Below are positions 16,626-25,148 of a DNA stretch of 64,000 nucleotides, piece by piece. The DNA comes from an uncultured Prevotellaceae bacterium (lineage in GTDB: Bacteria; Bacteroidota; Bacteroidia; Bacteroidales; Bacteroidaceae): positions 1 to 64,000 of the forward strand of contig CAMKSE010000004.1 of the NCBI GenBank assembly GCA_946415365.1. The letters are read 5' to 3'. Numbering within the stretch: position 1 is the stretch's first letter; each line of letters starts with the position of its first letter. The translations under genes were made by a program, and so were the position numbers. A model generated the notes under the pieces. The model had not been told where the DNA came from, ran no database searches, and saw only the letters and a program-made list of their open reading frames with translations.

Positions 16626-18085
16626 TGTTGATTCCTTTCTTGTTTATTATACCATATTGTGAACCACACGGCAGCCACCACGAGGCAGGCGATGCCCAGG
16701 CCGTAGGCCAATGGCTCGGGCAGGTGGAGCATCTGACGGGAGATGAATACGTAGGTGCAGCAGACGGTGGTCATGAAGAGGGCGGGGATGAGCATGATCC
16801 AGAAGTTCTTCTTCTGACGCACGAGATAGACGGTAACGGTCCAGAGGGTGAACACGGAGAGGGCCTGGTTCCACCATCCGAAGTACTGCCAGATGGTGTT
16901 GAAGCCGTCGGGGTTGCCTATCTGCCAGATGAGCATGGCGATGCTGCATGCAAAGATCGGCACGCAGATCATCAGGCGCTTCGGGATGGGCCGCTGGTCG
17001 AGCTTCAGCCACTCGGCCACGATCAGACGGGCTGAGCGCAGGGCCGTGTCGCCGCTGGTGATGGGCGCAGCCACCACGCCGAGCATGGCCAGGATGGCAC
17101 CAGCCACACCGAGCCAGTCGTTGCACACGAGATGGACCACTGCTGGCGCAGAAGTATGGAAGCCATTGGTGGCTCCGGCGATAAGCTCATAGCCAGGCGT
17201 GGGGTCGCCGTAGAAGAACCAGGCCGACACCGTGGCCCATATCAGTGCCACGGCTCCCTCGGTAATCATCGCGCCGTAGAACAGCGGGCGCCCCATGTGT
17301 TCGCTCTTTACGCAGCGGGCCATCAGCGGGCTCTGCGTGGCGTGGAAGCCGGAAATGGCTCCGCAGGCGATGGTAATGAAGAGCGCCGGGAAGATGTTGT
17401 CGGTCCACCGATCGGGCTCCGTCGCAGCCCCCATGTTGTAGTAGTGCGTCCACAGTTCGGGCAGCGTGGGCCAGTGGAAGATGAGCCACACCATCAGTGC
17501 CCCGGCCATGAACAGCAGCGACATGGCGAACAGCGGATAGACCTTGCCGATGATCTTGTCGATGGGCAGCATCGTGGCGATGAAGTAATAGCAGAAGATG
17601 ATGATGATCCACATCAGTGTGTCGCCGCCGATGGAATGGAGGATCTCGGCGGGGCTATAGACGAACACTGCGCCCACAATGATGAGCAGCAGCACGGTGA
17701 ACACCAGCATCACGTTCTTCGTGGTCTTGCCTAAATAGTGGCCGATCATTTCGGGCAGTCCGGCACCCTCGTGGCGTATGGAGAGCATGCCCGAGAAATA
17801 GTCGTGGACGGCCCCGGCGAAGATGCAGCCGAAGACAATCCACAGATAGGCCGCCGGACCGAACTTCGCGCCCATGACGGCACCGAAGATGGGGCCTGTG
17901 CCCGCGATGTTGAGGAACTGGATCATGAAGATCTTCCATCCGGGCATCACGATGTAGTCCAGCCCATCGGCCTTGCTGACGGCGGGCGTCACGCGGTCGT
18001 CGGGGCCGAATACGCGCTCTACGAAGCGACCGTAGAAGATGTAACCTAAGACAAGAGCCGCAAGGCTCAGAATAAATGTAATCAT
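16622..18085 (-). CDS. cstA: CstA-family carbon-starvation protein (peptide/pyruvate transporter)
   Basis: 487 aa with many TM helices. Hallmarks include GPIFGAVMGAKFGP (about 65-78), the following GAVHDYFSGMLSIRHEGAGL and ITSGDTALRSARLIVAEW (about 343-360). The family takes up peptides or pyruvate across the inner membrane. This is the short form without the long C-terminus of E. coli CstA. It overlaps the dipeptidase gene by 4 bp and lies 26 bp after the acetyltransferase gene, all on the minus strand. Pairing with an exported dipeptidase and an amino-acid ABC protein suggests peptide or amino-acid scavenging. Confidence 0.9.
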   Translation of the reverse strand: MITFILSLAALVLGYIFYGRFVERVFGPDDRVTPAVSKADGLDYIVMPGWKIFMIQFLNIAGTGPIFGAVMGAKFGPAAYLWIVFGCIFAGAVHDYFSGMLSIRHEGAGLPEMIGHYLGKTTKNVMLVFTVLLLIIVGAVFVYSPAEILHSIGGDTLMWIIIIFCYYFIATMLPIDKIIGKVYPLFAMSLLFMAGALMVWLIFHWPTLPELWTHYYNMGAATEPDRWTDNIFPALFITIACGAISGFHATQSPLMARCVKSEHMGRPLFYGAMITEGAVALIWATVSAWFFYGDPTPGYELIAGATNGFHTSAPAVVHLVCNDWLGVAGAILAMLGVVAAPITSGDTALRSARLIVAEWLKLDQRPIPKRLMICVPIFACSIAMLIWQIGNPDGFNTIWQYFGWWNQALSVFTLWTVTVYLVRQKKNFWIMLIPALFMTTVCCTYVFISRQMLHLPEPLAYGLGIACLVVAAVWFTIWYNKQERNQQ

Positions 18086-18111
18086 TTTTTGTATTTAAAT
18101 TGTCAATAAAC

Positions 18112-18684
18112 TCAGAACTCTTCAACGTCGTTTTCAAGCAGCTTTATCAGCTTTGCGGGAACTCCGCCGACCAAGGAATTGTCTGGCACGTCTTTCGTGA
18201 CGACGGCCCCAGCCGCTATGACCACATTGTTGCCTATGGTGATGCCGGGCATGATAGTCACGTTGCCGCCAATCCACACGTCATTGCCGATTCTGACAGG
18301 CTCGGCGTGCGCCATATTACCACGCCTCTTATTGGGGGAAAGAGGGTGGCCGACAGTCGTGATCAGCGTATTGGGCCCTATCATCACATGGTTGCCGATA
18401 TACACCTCCCGGATGTCGAGGATGGTGAGGTTGAAATTGCCAAAGAAATCATCCCCGACAAAGATGTTCTTCCCACAGTCGCACGAGAAGCGCTTCGCAA
18501 TCCACGCTCTCTTGCCCACGCCGCCCAGCATCTGCTTGAGATATTCATACTGCGCCTGGCGGTCCATGCCGTCGATGGCATTATATTCCTCGCATCTCAC
18601 GATGGCCAGTGACTTGCGGGCAATCAGCTCCTTGTCAGTGAAGCAGTACTCCAAGCCAGCCTTCATTTTCTCCATTTCTGTCAT
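18112..18684 (-). CDS. Maa/LacA-type sugar O-acetyltransferase
   Basis: 190 aa from the ATG at 18684 ([17 protein letters not shown], a typical Maa start; ten extra codons lie upstream). An N-terminal Mac domain precedes a left-handed beta-helix with hexapeptide repeats ([38 protein letters not shown]) and the conserved catalytic His region near [11 protein letters not shown]. The enzyme transfers acetyl from acetyl-CoA to a sugar or similar hydroxyl; the substrate cannot be read from sequence. It starts the minus-strand run that leads into cstA. Confidence 0.85.
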   Translation of the reverse strand: MTEMEKMKAGLEYCFTDKELIARKSLAIVRCEEYNAIDGMDRQAQYEYLKQMLGGVGKRAWIAKRFSCDCGKNIFVGDDFFGNFNLTILDIREVYIGNHVMIGPNTLITTVGHPLSPNKRRGNMAHAEPVRIGNDVWIGGNVTIMPGITIGNNVVIAAGAVVTKDVPDNSLVGGVPAKLIKLLENDVEEF

Positions 18685-18714
18685 TGTGCATGCTCTTTTA
18701 ATGGGTGTATTCAC

Positions 18715-19388
18715 TCAAACTTTTTCCAGTACTTTCGTCAGATGGGCAGTGATGGTGTAGGTGGTGCCGTCGGCGTGCCTAAGAAAAGCTTTATTGACCA
18801 TCTTGCCGTTCTCGCAGGAGATAATTTCCCAGTTCTCGCGTCGCAATTCCTTTCCTGGTTTCTGCCATCGGAAGCAGAACAAGGGTCCGTCGGCAAAGTA
18901 TTCGGATAATACAGTCTCCTCTTCTACCCACTGCCCGTCGATGAGGTCATAATAGCTACAGGTACCGTCGGCTCGGTATAACTCACGGTAAGGCTCTGAA
19001 GACTCATATTCCGGGTCGTCGCCGAGATTGTACCTGGTGATGTAGAATGCGGGTACTGTCTCTCCCTGCTTGGCTTCGGCCATGATAGCGTCCACGGCCT
19101 TGACGGTCATGCCGAAGGTGTTCTGTGCCATGATGCCCTTGAAGTGGGCGTTGCCTGCAATCAGTTCGTCGAGGTACGCAGGTCGTGCTCCTTGGCGGCC
19201 TGCTCCACACTCTGGTAGATGAGGTCGTTGTAGTTGCCGTCGCCCACGGCATTGGGGTCGTAGATGACGGTGACGAGCGGCTTGGCCGACAGTGCATCGG
19301 CGGGGTCGGTCTGATAGATGACGTCACCCTCCTTGGTGCAGGCGGCGAACGTCAGCATGGCCGCGAGTATCAGGATAATCTTCTTCAT
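18715..19388 (-). pseudogene. Frameshifted lipoprotein with lipocalin-like C-terminus
   Basis: The ATG at 19388 gives an SPII leader (MKKIILILAAMLTFAACTKE), then VIYDPNAVGDGNYNDLIYQS, reminiscent of BMP-type lipoproteins. That frame stops at about 19161. A neighbouring frame continues with YLDELIAGNAHFKGIMAQNT from about 19175 to 18715, so one indel near 19175 splits the gene. The end (AFLRHADGTTYTITAHLTKV) is a diverged copy of the lipocalin-like domain of the 273- and 375-aa lipoproteins. It is either a pseudogene or a sequencing error. If intact it would be about 223 aa. Confidence 0.75.
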
Positions 19389-19735
19389 TATACGGAGGTG
19401 ATGACCAAGAAAATCGGCCATTCTTTTCACTGTGTTGGCATTATTTAACTCTCTGCTGAACATAGACGATATATTTGGATGCAAAGGTACAAAAAAATAT
19501 TGTAATTATGCTCCGATACGGAAGAAAATCTTCTTAAAAGGACGCATTTTGAGGTACTTATGCCTCATCAGTCTGTCATAATTTCCCCCTATCTACACGT
19601 TTATGAAAGTTCTTGCCGTGCAAGCGACCTAAGGTCGAGCGAAATACGTTAAATCTTGCCTCACAAGCCAAGGTTGAAAACACACAGGGCCACTTTTCTA
19701 CCGTTTAAGATTTAAATTACTGATTATCAACGTTT
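19389..19735. other. Gap upstream of the broken lipoprotein
   Basis: No gene seen. CAAAGGTA at 19481-19488 is a minus-strand -7 element (TACCTTTG) for the broken lipoprotein gene. The rest is A/T-rich sequence leading into a BspA remnant. Confidence 0.5.
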
Positions 19736-19863
19736 AAAGCATTCTATGGTTGTAGTGGTCTGACAACCATAGACTTACCCAACAGCGTAACATCCATTGG
19801 AGGCAGTGCTTTCTCTAATTGCAGCAGCCTGTCCTCCGTCACCATACCCAACAGCGTGACATC
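19736..19863 (+). pseudogene. Remnant of a BspA-type leucine-rich-repeat gene
   Basis: The plus strand encodes about two LRR_5 repeats ([20 protein letters not shown], then [20 protein letters not shown]). A stop (TGA) lies a few codons upstream, and the frame ends exactly where the lipoprotein 3' flank begins (ATCTTTTTTG at 19861). BspA-like proteins are surface adhesins common in this group. This is a fragment cut by the rearrangement that brought in the lipoprotein copy. Confidence 0.8.
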
Positions 19864-19900
19864 TTTTTTGCAAAAGCCATGTGTTCGGGTCCATAAGTAC

Positions 19901-19935
19901 AACAAGAGCCGGGGCGATGAACCTCGGCTCTCGTT
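19901..19935 (-). terminator. Hairpin after the 375-aa lipoprotein gene
   Basis: AACAAGAG (19901-19908) pairs with CTCTCGTT (19928-19935) with a GC-rich inner stem. It is the copy of the hairpin at 1352-1386. Confidence 0.6.
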
Positions 19936-19960
19936 TGAATTAAAGAATTGTTTAAACTGT

Positions 19961-21088
19961 TTATTTCACCTTTGTCATTTGGAACGTGGCGGTGTAGGTC
20001 GTGCCGTCCTCGCGCAGGCGCAGGGCTGTCCACTTCATTACCCCATCCTTGATGCTCTCAATCTCCCACCATTCGCGCAGTTCCTTGCTGTCGGCAGTCT
20101 GCTTCCAGCGGGTGCACAGCAGGATGCCGTCGACGAAGTACTCGGCAAGCACGTCATTATTGTTCACCCACTCATCGCCAACCTTATTATAATAGACATA
20201 GGTGCCGTCGGCTTTGTACTCCCAGCGGTGCAGCTCGCCGTCGGTGTGCTCGTCCTCCGCGCTGGTCACCTTGCCTTCCCATGTGCCAATGATGTCATTT
20301 TCAAAGTCGTTGTTGATACGGATATAGCGTTCATTGTCCCATACCTCATTAATAACCATTTTATCATCTGTATAGACTTTCCAATCAGATTTCAACCTCA
20401 TGTCCTTGTCTGTAATAGAGTAAATATCTACCACCGTGACATGTTTGGTATGCTCATTTTCGAATGCAGTGAGCGTCACATTATTACCATCGATGACGAC
20501 GTCGGCTGATGCATGGTTGTTCCAAAAGTCGCTATAGAAATCAGAAAGACTACCGTATGCCTTCGTCGCTGACAGGAATGTAATGACTGCCTTCAGATTG
20601 GTGGGACATGGCTGGCCGTTCAGTGCATCTACCATCCACTTGCCAATAATATTTTCTGCCAGTCCAGATGCGGGAATATCAGTGATTGTGAGAGTAGCTT
20701 CGTTTGATTCAACAGTACCTTTACCATCGGTGACTTTACACATGAAGGTGTAGGCACCAATAGCTTCTTCACGGAACAATTCTATCATATTACCGATAAA
20801 AGCCTTTAAGTCTAACTCTGCCGTTGTAATACCTGAGCTATAATAGGTACCGTCTACATTTTTCGCAAACCATTCGTATGTAAGTTCGCCGGCAGAAGCT
20901 TTTGCTGCAACGCTCATCTTGGGATACGTAGTATCACCTACGTTGTATGTAGCGTTCTCAGGCTGAGTTGTGATTGTTGGACCATTGGTGACAATCACAG
21001 GGTTGTCTTCGTTTGATGAACACGATGTGAATACACATGCGCCGCAAATGAGGATGGCGGCGAGCACCCAATTCATAATCTTTTTCAT
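19961..21088 (-). CDS. Secreted lipoprotein with Ig-like and lipocalin-like domains
   Basis: 375 aa. SPII leader ([20 protein letters not shown], lipobox FTSC near 25, then SSNEDN). Residues about 35-135 are an Ig-like fold candidate ([40 protein letters not shown]). Residues about 145-260 form a beta-rich region starting [11 protein letters not shown]. Residues about 265-375 are nearly identical to the C-terminal domain of the 273-aa lipoprotein. It lies directly downstream of the AraC regulator at 21345-22472 and is probably its target. The 5' leader of about 130 nt is shared with the 1733-aa gene. Likely anchored on the outer membrane. Confidence 0.78.
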   Translation of the reverse strand: MKKIMNWVLAAILICGACVFTSCSSNEDNPVIVTNGPTITTQPENATYNVGDTTYPKMSVAAKASAGELTYEWFAKNVDGTYYSSGITTAELDLKAFIGNMIELFREEAIGAYTFMCKVTDGKGTVESNEATLTITDIPASGLAENIIGKWMVDALNGQPCPTNLKAVITFLSATKAYGSLSDFYSDFWNNHASADVVIDGNNVTLTAFENEHTKHVTVVDIYSITDKDMRLKSDWKVYTDDKMVINEVWDNERYIRINNDFENDIIGTWEGKVTSAEDEHTDGELHRWEYKADGTYVYYNKVGDEWVNNNDVLAEYFVDGILLCTRWKQTADSKELREWWEIESIKDGVMKWTALRLREDGTTYTATFQMTKVK

Positions 21089-21227
21089 AATTGTTTTGTT
21101 TTTAAATTGTTTGTTATTATTTTCCTTTTTTCCGTGTCCAAACAGTATTGTTAATCAAATCGCTGCCGCGTTCCCGTTGACGCTCCATATTCTCCATCGC
21201 GTCCCGAAATTCGCGCATCTTTGCCTT

Positions 21228-21259
21228 CAAAATTACGCAAAAGCATCCGCTCTTGCAAA
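21228..21259 (-). promoter_or_regulatory. Promoter of the 375-aa lipoprotein gene
   Basis: Minus strand: -33 TTTG (21256-21259), 20-bp spacer, -7 TAATTTTG (21228-21235). It is the counterpart of 11907-11938. Confidence 0.75.
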
Positions 21260-21306
21260 CGCAAACCGCCCGTAGGAGAAAGTTTTGTGAATTTTGGTAC
21301 ATTTTT

Positions 21307-21339
21307 GCGATTTTTGGGAGTCAGTCTCTCAAAAATCGC
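21307..21339. repeat. Inverted repeat between araC and the lipoprotein promoter
   Basis: GCGATTTTTGGGAG (21307-21320) and CTCTCAAAAATCGC (21326-21339) are identical to 11986-12018. It lies about 50 bp upstream of the -33 box, so it is a candidate binding site for the neighbouring AraC protein. Confidence 0.55.
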
Positions 21340-21344
21340 CCGTT

Positions 21345-22472
21345 TCATCGGTTATCCTGCTTCCACTCCGTCACACTCTTGCCCATGCGCTGCTTGAAGG
21401 CGAGGGCGAAGGTGTTGTAGCTATTATAGCCGCTCTGGGTAGCCAGCTCCTGGACGGTGAAGAAACGCTGGGCAGCGACGGCCTCGCTGTAGAGACGGAC
21501 GAAATGACGGATGCGCAGGTCGTTGATGTAGGCGTTGTAGTTCGTGTCCTGATGCACGAAGTACAGCCTGAGATAGGTGCGGTTGGTGCCAAGGGACTGG
21601 GCCAGCTGCGAGATGTTCAAGTTGTGCTGCAGGTAGAGCTGCGTGTCCACGCAGTGTTGCTGTAGCAAGGAGGCTATCTTCTCGTATGCGGCATCGGAAA
21701 GGGTTTCGGATGACGGACTGTCATCTTCGGGAGGACTGACGGGCGCGGGTGTCTCCTCCTCAATGGGCAGAGACTGCGAGACGGTCAGGTCGCTTAGCGT
21801 CTCGACGCGCCACAGCAGATAGCCGATGAGCACCAGACCGCACATCTGGACGATATATTCATAGGTCATGCCCCCGTAACCTACTATGTAATAGCTGAAC
21901 ATGAGCATGATGACGGCCAGCACCAGGAAACTCTGCCACACCTCCTTATGCTCCAGGTCGGCATAGTTGTCGCGCAGCCAGCGGCTGTACTGTCTCACGG
22001 CGCGTACCATATATATCGTGAAGCCCACAGCCATCAGCAGGAAATAGCCGTACAGCCAAGGCAACAGGACATTGCTGCGGGTAACAACGAACACCACCAT
22101 TCCCACCACGAGCGGCGCTACCATTACGCTGACGGGCCACAGCGGCCGCCGCCGGTCCTGCAACATGCAGAGCATGACGATGAGGGCCAGGGGGATCGCC
22201 AGCATGCAGTCGAGCAATGCCCCAATGAGCAAGCTAAGCATGATGTAGTCATCCGAGGTGAGCACGGCAGCAGGCAAATACCATAAATGCCCTGCGGCAA
22301 TGACGCCGAAGAATGCTGCTGTCCACCGCCGTAGTCTGCGGGGCGGCGTGACATCGGCGGCAAAGGCATTGCCCCGCCGGAACAGCAGATAAATGCTTGC
22401 CAGCGCGGCCATCGCCATCACAACAGCATAGAGCATCGTAAATATCGTATCTTCCCTGATCTGGTCGTACAT
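21345..22472 (-). CDS. Membrane-anchored AraC-family transcription regulator
   Basis: 375 aa. About seven hydrophobic segments fill residues 1-225, followed by a linker rich in E, P and S (about 235-265) and a C-terminal AraC/XylS double HTH (about 275-375: NISQLAQSLGTNRTYLRLYF and FTVQELATQSGYNSYNTFAL). It would sit in the inner membrane with the DNA-binding domain in the cytoplasm, a layout common in Bacteroidota. It lies immediately upstream of the 375-aa lipoprotein gene. A truncated copy of its 3' end lies upstream of the 1733-aa gene. It has its own promoter (22504-22534) with palindromic sites upstream, suggesting autoregulation or control by another factor. Confidence 0.85.
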   Translation of the reverse strand: MYDQIREDTIFTMLYAVVMAMAALASIYLLFRRGNAFAADVTPPRRLRRWTAAFFGVIAAGHLWYLPAAVLTSDDYIMLSLLIGALLDCMLAIPLALIVMLCMLQDRRRPLWPVSVMVAPLVVGMVVFVVTRSNVLLPWLYGYFLLMAVGFTIYMVRAVRQYSRWLRDNYADLEHKEVWQSFLVLAVIMLMFSYYIVGYGGMTYEYIVQMCGLVLIGYLLWRVETLSDLTVSQSLPIEEETPAPVSPPEDDSPSSETLSDAAYEKIASLLQQHCVDTQLYLQHNLNISQLAQSLGTNRTYLRLYFVHQDTNYNAYINDLRIRHFVRLYSEAVAAQRFFTVQELATQSGYNSYNTFALAFKQRMGKSVTEWKQDNR

Positions 22473-22503
22473 GATTATGAACTGATAATTTCCAATTTAT
22501 CTG

Positions 22504-22534
22504 CAAAGTTAATTATAAAATCTGAATCAACAAA
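22504..22534 (-). promoter_or_regulatory. araC promoter
   Basis: Minus strand: -33 TTTG (22531-22534), 19-bp spacer, -7 TAACTTTG (22504-22511). Transcription would start about 25 nt before the ATG at 22472. Confidence 0.7.
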
Positions 22535-22551
22535 TAAAAACAAGAGAAAAT

Positions 22552-22629
22552 GAGTGACTCACACGTGAAACAGCTGAGTTAACTCGATTTGTCGTTTGAG
22601 TTAACTCGATCGATGTTTTGAGTTAACTC
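22552..22629. promoter_or_regulatory. Operator array of GAGTTAACTC palindromes
   Basis: Three perfect 10-bp palindromes GAGTTAACTC start at 22576, 22598 and 22620, exactly 22 bp apart (about two helical turns). A related site, GAGTGACTC, is at 22552-22560. Relative to the inferred araC start (about 22498) they are centred near -58, -82, -104 and -126, which are activator-like positions. They are about 150-215 bp from the blaI -7 box. Confidence 0.75.
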
Positions 22630-22719
22630 ACGTATTTTTAACTGTTGCGAAAACCTGTCCCCGTGCGTCCATAAGTTTCACGGTTAAGCGGGGTGAACAA
22701 CTATTTATAAAACTTAACG

Positions 22720-22763
22720 GATGCGCATAACTACAAGAAATAGTTGTGCGCATCTGTTTTTTT
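22720..22763 (+). terminator. Strong intrinsic-terminator-like hairpin ahead of blaI
   Basis: GATGCGCATAACTA (22720-22733) pairs with TAGTTGTGCGCATC (22741-22754) with one G-U pair and a 7-nt loop, followed by TGTTTTTTT. No plus-strand gene lies upstream, so it could end a small RNA starting near 22630 or insulate the blaI promoter that follows. Confidence 0.65.
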
Positions 22764-22766
22764 AGT

Positions 22767-22774
22767 TATCTTTG
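22767..22774 (+). promoter_or_regulatory. blaI-m56 -7 element
   Basis: TATCTTTG right after the hairpin, about 50 nt before the blaI ATG. Confidence 0.65.
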
Positions 22775-22824
22775 CCGCCAGATACTGAATGCTTAGTTGA
22801 TTAACGATTCAAAGAAAACTGAAA

Positions 22825-23196
22825 ATGAAAAAACTGACGAATAAAGAACGGGAAGTCATGGAGTACTTCTGGCAGCATGGTCCGATGTTCGTAAGGGAAC
22901 TGTTGGAGCACTACGACGAGCCGCGTCCACACTTCAATACGCTGTCGACCATCGTGCGCCGACTGGAACGAGAAGGCTATATCGGACACAAGCAGTATGG
23001 CTCAACCTACCAGTACCACGCCCTGATCACAGAAGAGGACTATGCCAAGCGAAATATCTTCCAACTGGTGGACAACTACATCGAGGATTCCTATAAAGGT
23101 CTGGTGTCCACCTTCCTGAAAGAGGAAAAACTCTCCGTTGCAGAGTTGCGCGAACTGATTTCCCAAGTAGAAGCATACAAAAAGACAAAGAAATGA
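22825..23196 (+). CDS. BlaI/MecI/CopY-family repressor
   Basis: 123 aa with the winged-helix hallmarks of BlaI/MecI: LTNKEREVMEYFWQHGPMFV at the start, PHFNTLSTIVRRLEREGYIG in the recognition region (about 33-52) and a dimerising C-terminus (EEKLSVAELRELISQVEAYK). In the family, an M56 metallopeptidase partner causes cleavage of the repressor. Its stop overlaps the M56 gene (ATGA), so the two are coupled. There is no beta-lactamase gene nearby, so this pair probably senses envelope state rather than a specific drug. Confidence 0.88.
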   Translation: MKKLTNKEREVMEYFWQHGPMFVRELLEHYDEPRPHFNTLSTIVRRLEREGYIGHKQYGSTYQYHALITEEDYAKRNIFQLVDNYIEDSYKGLVSTFLKEEKLSVAELRELISQVEAYKKTKK

Positions 23197-24986
23197 TAGA
23201 CCAGTTCCTGACATACGAGTTGAAGGTAGCAGTGCTGATTGCCGTGTTCTATATCTTCTGGCGCCTGTTGGTAGCCAACGAAACCTGGCATCGGCTCAAC
23301 CGTATCGTACTGATTGCAACGGCCATCGCCTCGTTCGTATTACCGCTTTGCGTGATTACCATTCACCAGACGGTAGAGGTGATGCCACCAGCAGAGATAC
23401 CTACGGTTGTTGAGGATTTCAATTCTGCAACTCATGAGTCGGGGATTCCAGATTCTCTCCAACAGGTAGAGCCCCAAAGGTCTTTTAACTGGCTGCTGCC
23501 ACTAACCATTATATATATAATTGGTGTCGTGGTGGTACTGTCGAAGATGCTGTTGTCACTATGGCGACTGCACAGGATGAGAGCAGAAGGCGAGATACAT
23601 CCTTTGTCGGATGGCTACCGGATGGTCGTCTGCGAGAAGGTCAGCACCCCCTTCAGTTGGTGGAAGACGGTCTTCATGAATCGAAAAGACTTTGAGGAAG
23701 GCGCAACAGCCCTTCTTACTCATGAATTAGGACACATCCGGCTGCATCACTCAGCCGATGTACTCCTGGTGGAACTACTTACTGCCCTGCAATGGTTTAA
23801 CCCTGCGATGTGGATGCTCCGTGCCGATTTGCGCACTATCCACGAGTACGAGGCTGACCAGCAGGTACTCTCTCACGGATTCAACGACATTCAGTATCTA
23901 CAACTTTTAATCCGTAAGGCTGCTGTCCAGAGCGGGTACTCTCTGGCCAACGGTATCTCTAACAGTGCCCTTAAAAAACGCGTAACAATGATTATGAAAC
24001 CAAAATCAAATCGCAACAGCATGTTGAAGCTCCTTGCCCTCGTTCCAATCGCGGGCATCTGTCTGGCCCTTAATGCCAATACCGTTACCGACTATGTCAA
24101 TAACGAGCCCCAGAAACAACAGCCTGTCAAGAAAGGCAAAAAGGCTGCCACCATCAATACGGGTAGTCAGCAGTTAAATGAAATAGTTGTCGTGGATAAG
24201 GCACCTTCTGCGAATGAGGCTGCTGACGATAAGACATTCATCGCCAAGGGTGCCGTTTATGACTATGACGAAGCCCAGCCTACTCCAATTGTTGGTGCCG
24301 TTATCTTGGTCGAAGGAACTAAGAAGGGAACAGTCACAGACAGGGAAGGAAAATTCCAAATTGAAGTGTCGATGGGTGACAGGATTACTGCATCTTATGT
24401 TGGTTATGAATCGAAAACAATAGGCGTCAGCAAAACCTTTTCAGAATCGAGTAAATCTAATGAGTATATTCTCGGATTGTATAAAGAGACAGAAGTAGAA
24501 GACTCAGAAAAGGTTTATGACGTTGTAGAGGAAATGCCAGCGTTCCCAGGTCCGCCCTATGCCCTGTATGAGTTCTTGACCAGAAGTATACAATACCCAG
24601 AGGAGGCTCGTGATAAGAATATTCAGGGACGGGTCATCGTAACTTTTGTGGTAGAGAAGGACGGCAGTATCAGCGACGCCCGTGTGGTGAAGTCAGTTGA
24701 TCCGCTATTGGATACAGAGGCTCTGCGTGTTGTCAACTCGATGCATAGTTGGACACCTGGCAAACAGAATGGCGAGCCTGTCCGAGTGAAGTACACCGTG
24801 CCCGTCAGCTTTAAATTGGATGCCACCACACCAGCAGAGAGATATGTTCTTGAGATTGACGGTAAGGTAGTCGATGACTCTGAGATTGCCAATATCCCCT
24901 CTGGCGATATTCTCAGCATGGATGTGGTGCCTGCTCAAAACGGTCAGCCTAAGAAGATTGTCATCACCACCAAAAAGAAGCAATAA
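23193..24986 (+). CDS. BlaR1-type M56 metallopeptidase with carboxypeptidase-like and TonB C-terminal domains
   Basis: 597 aa. N-terminal membrane helices (about 10-30, 35-55, 105-125) frame an M56 peptidase; the zinc motif HELGH lies near residue 178 within LLTHELGHIRLHHSADVLLV. Another TM helix (about 280-298) is followed by a carboxypeptidase-regulatory-like beta domain (about 345-425, PIVGAVILVEGTKKGTVTD, GYESKTI) and a TonB C-terminal domain (about 447-540, SIQYPEEARDKNIQGRVIVT, WTPGKQNGEPVRVKY). In Bacteroidota this layout is recurrent. The TonB-like end may reach outer-membrane partners. Partner of the overlapping BlaI gene. Confidence 0.88.
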   Translation: MIDQFLTYELKVAVLIAVFYIFWRLLVANETWHRLNRIVLIATAIASFVLPLCVITIHQTVEVMPPAEIPTVVEDFNSATHESGIPDSLQQVEPQRSFNWLLPLTIIYIIGVVVVLSKMLLSLWRLHRMRAEGEIHPLSDGYRMVVCEKVSTPFSWWKTVFMNRKDFEEGATALLTHELGHIRLHHSADVLLVELLTALQWFNPAMWMLRADLRTIHEYEADQQVLSHGFNDIQYLQLLIRKAAVQSGYSLANGISNSALKKRVTMIMKPKSNRNSMLKLLALVPIAGICLALNANTVTDYVNNEPQKQQPVKKGKKAATINTGSQQLNEIVVVDKAPSANEAADDKTFIAKGAVYDYDEAQPTPIVGAVILVEGTKKGTVTDREGKFQIEVSMGDRITASYVGYESKTIGVSKTFSESSKSNEYILGLYKETEVEDSEKVYDVVEEMPAFPGPPYALYEFLTRSIQYPEEARDKNIQGRVIVTFVVEKDGSISDARVVKSVDPLLDTEALRVVNSMHSWTPGKQNGEPVRVKYTVPVSFKLDATTPAERYVLEIDGKVVDDSEIANIPSGDILSMDVVPAQNGQPKKIVITTKKKQ

Positions 24987-25021
24987 ACATTTCCCAAAGA
25001 ACAGAATCATGACCATGTTCA

Positions 25022-25067
25022 GCCTCGCCTAACTGACGACTCTCTCCGTCAGTGGCGAGGCTTCTTT
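25022..25067 (+). terminator. Intrinsic terminator after the m56 gene
   Basis: GCCTCGCC (25022-25029) pairs with GGCGAGGC (25054-25061), and ACTGACG (25032-25038) with CGTCAGT (25047-25053), with an 8-nt loop and TTCTTT after it. It lies 35 bp past the stop. Confidence 0.8.
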
Positions 25068-25148
25068 GAAAAAAGAATCAAAGGAGAATCAAAGGGTTCT
25101 GTGATCTTTTCGAAATAATTGATTAACTTTGCAAGCGAGATAATGACG

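Noticed and set aside
22552..22629. GAGTTAACTC array as a BlaI operator
   Set aside because: BlaI boxes have TACA/TGTA arms and lie at the blaI start. The array is next to the araC promoter and over 150 bp from that of blaI.
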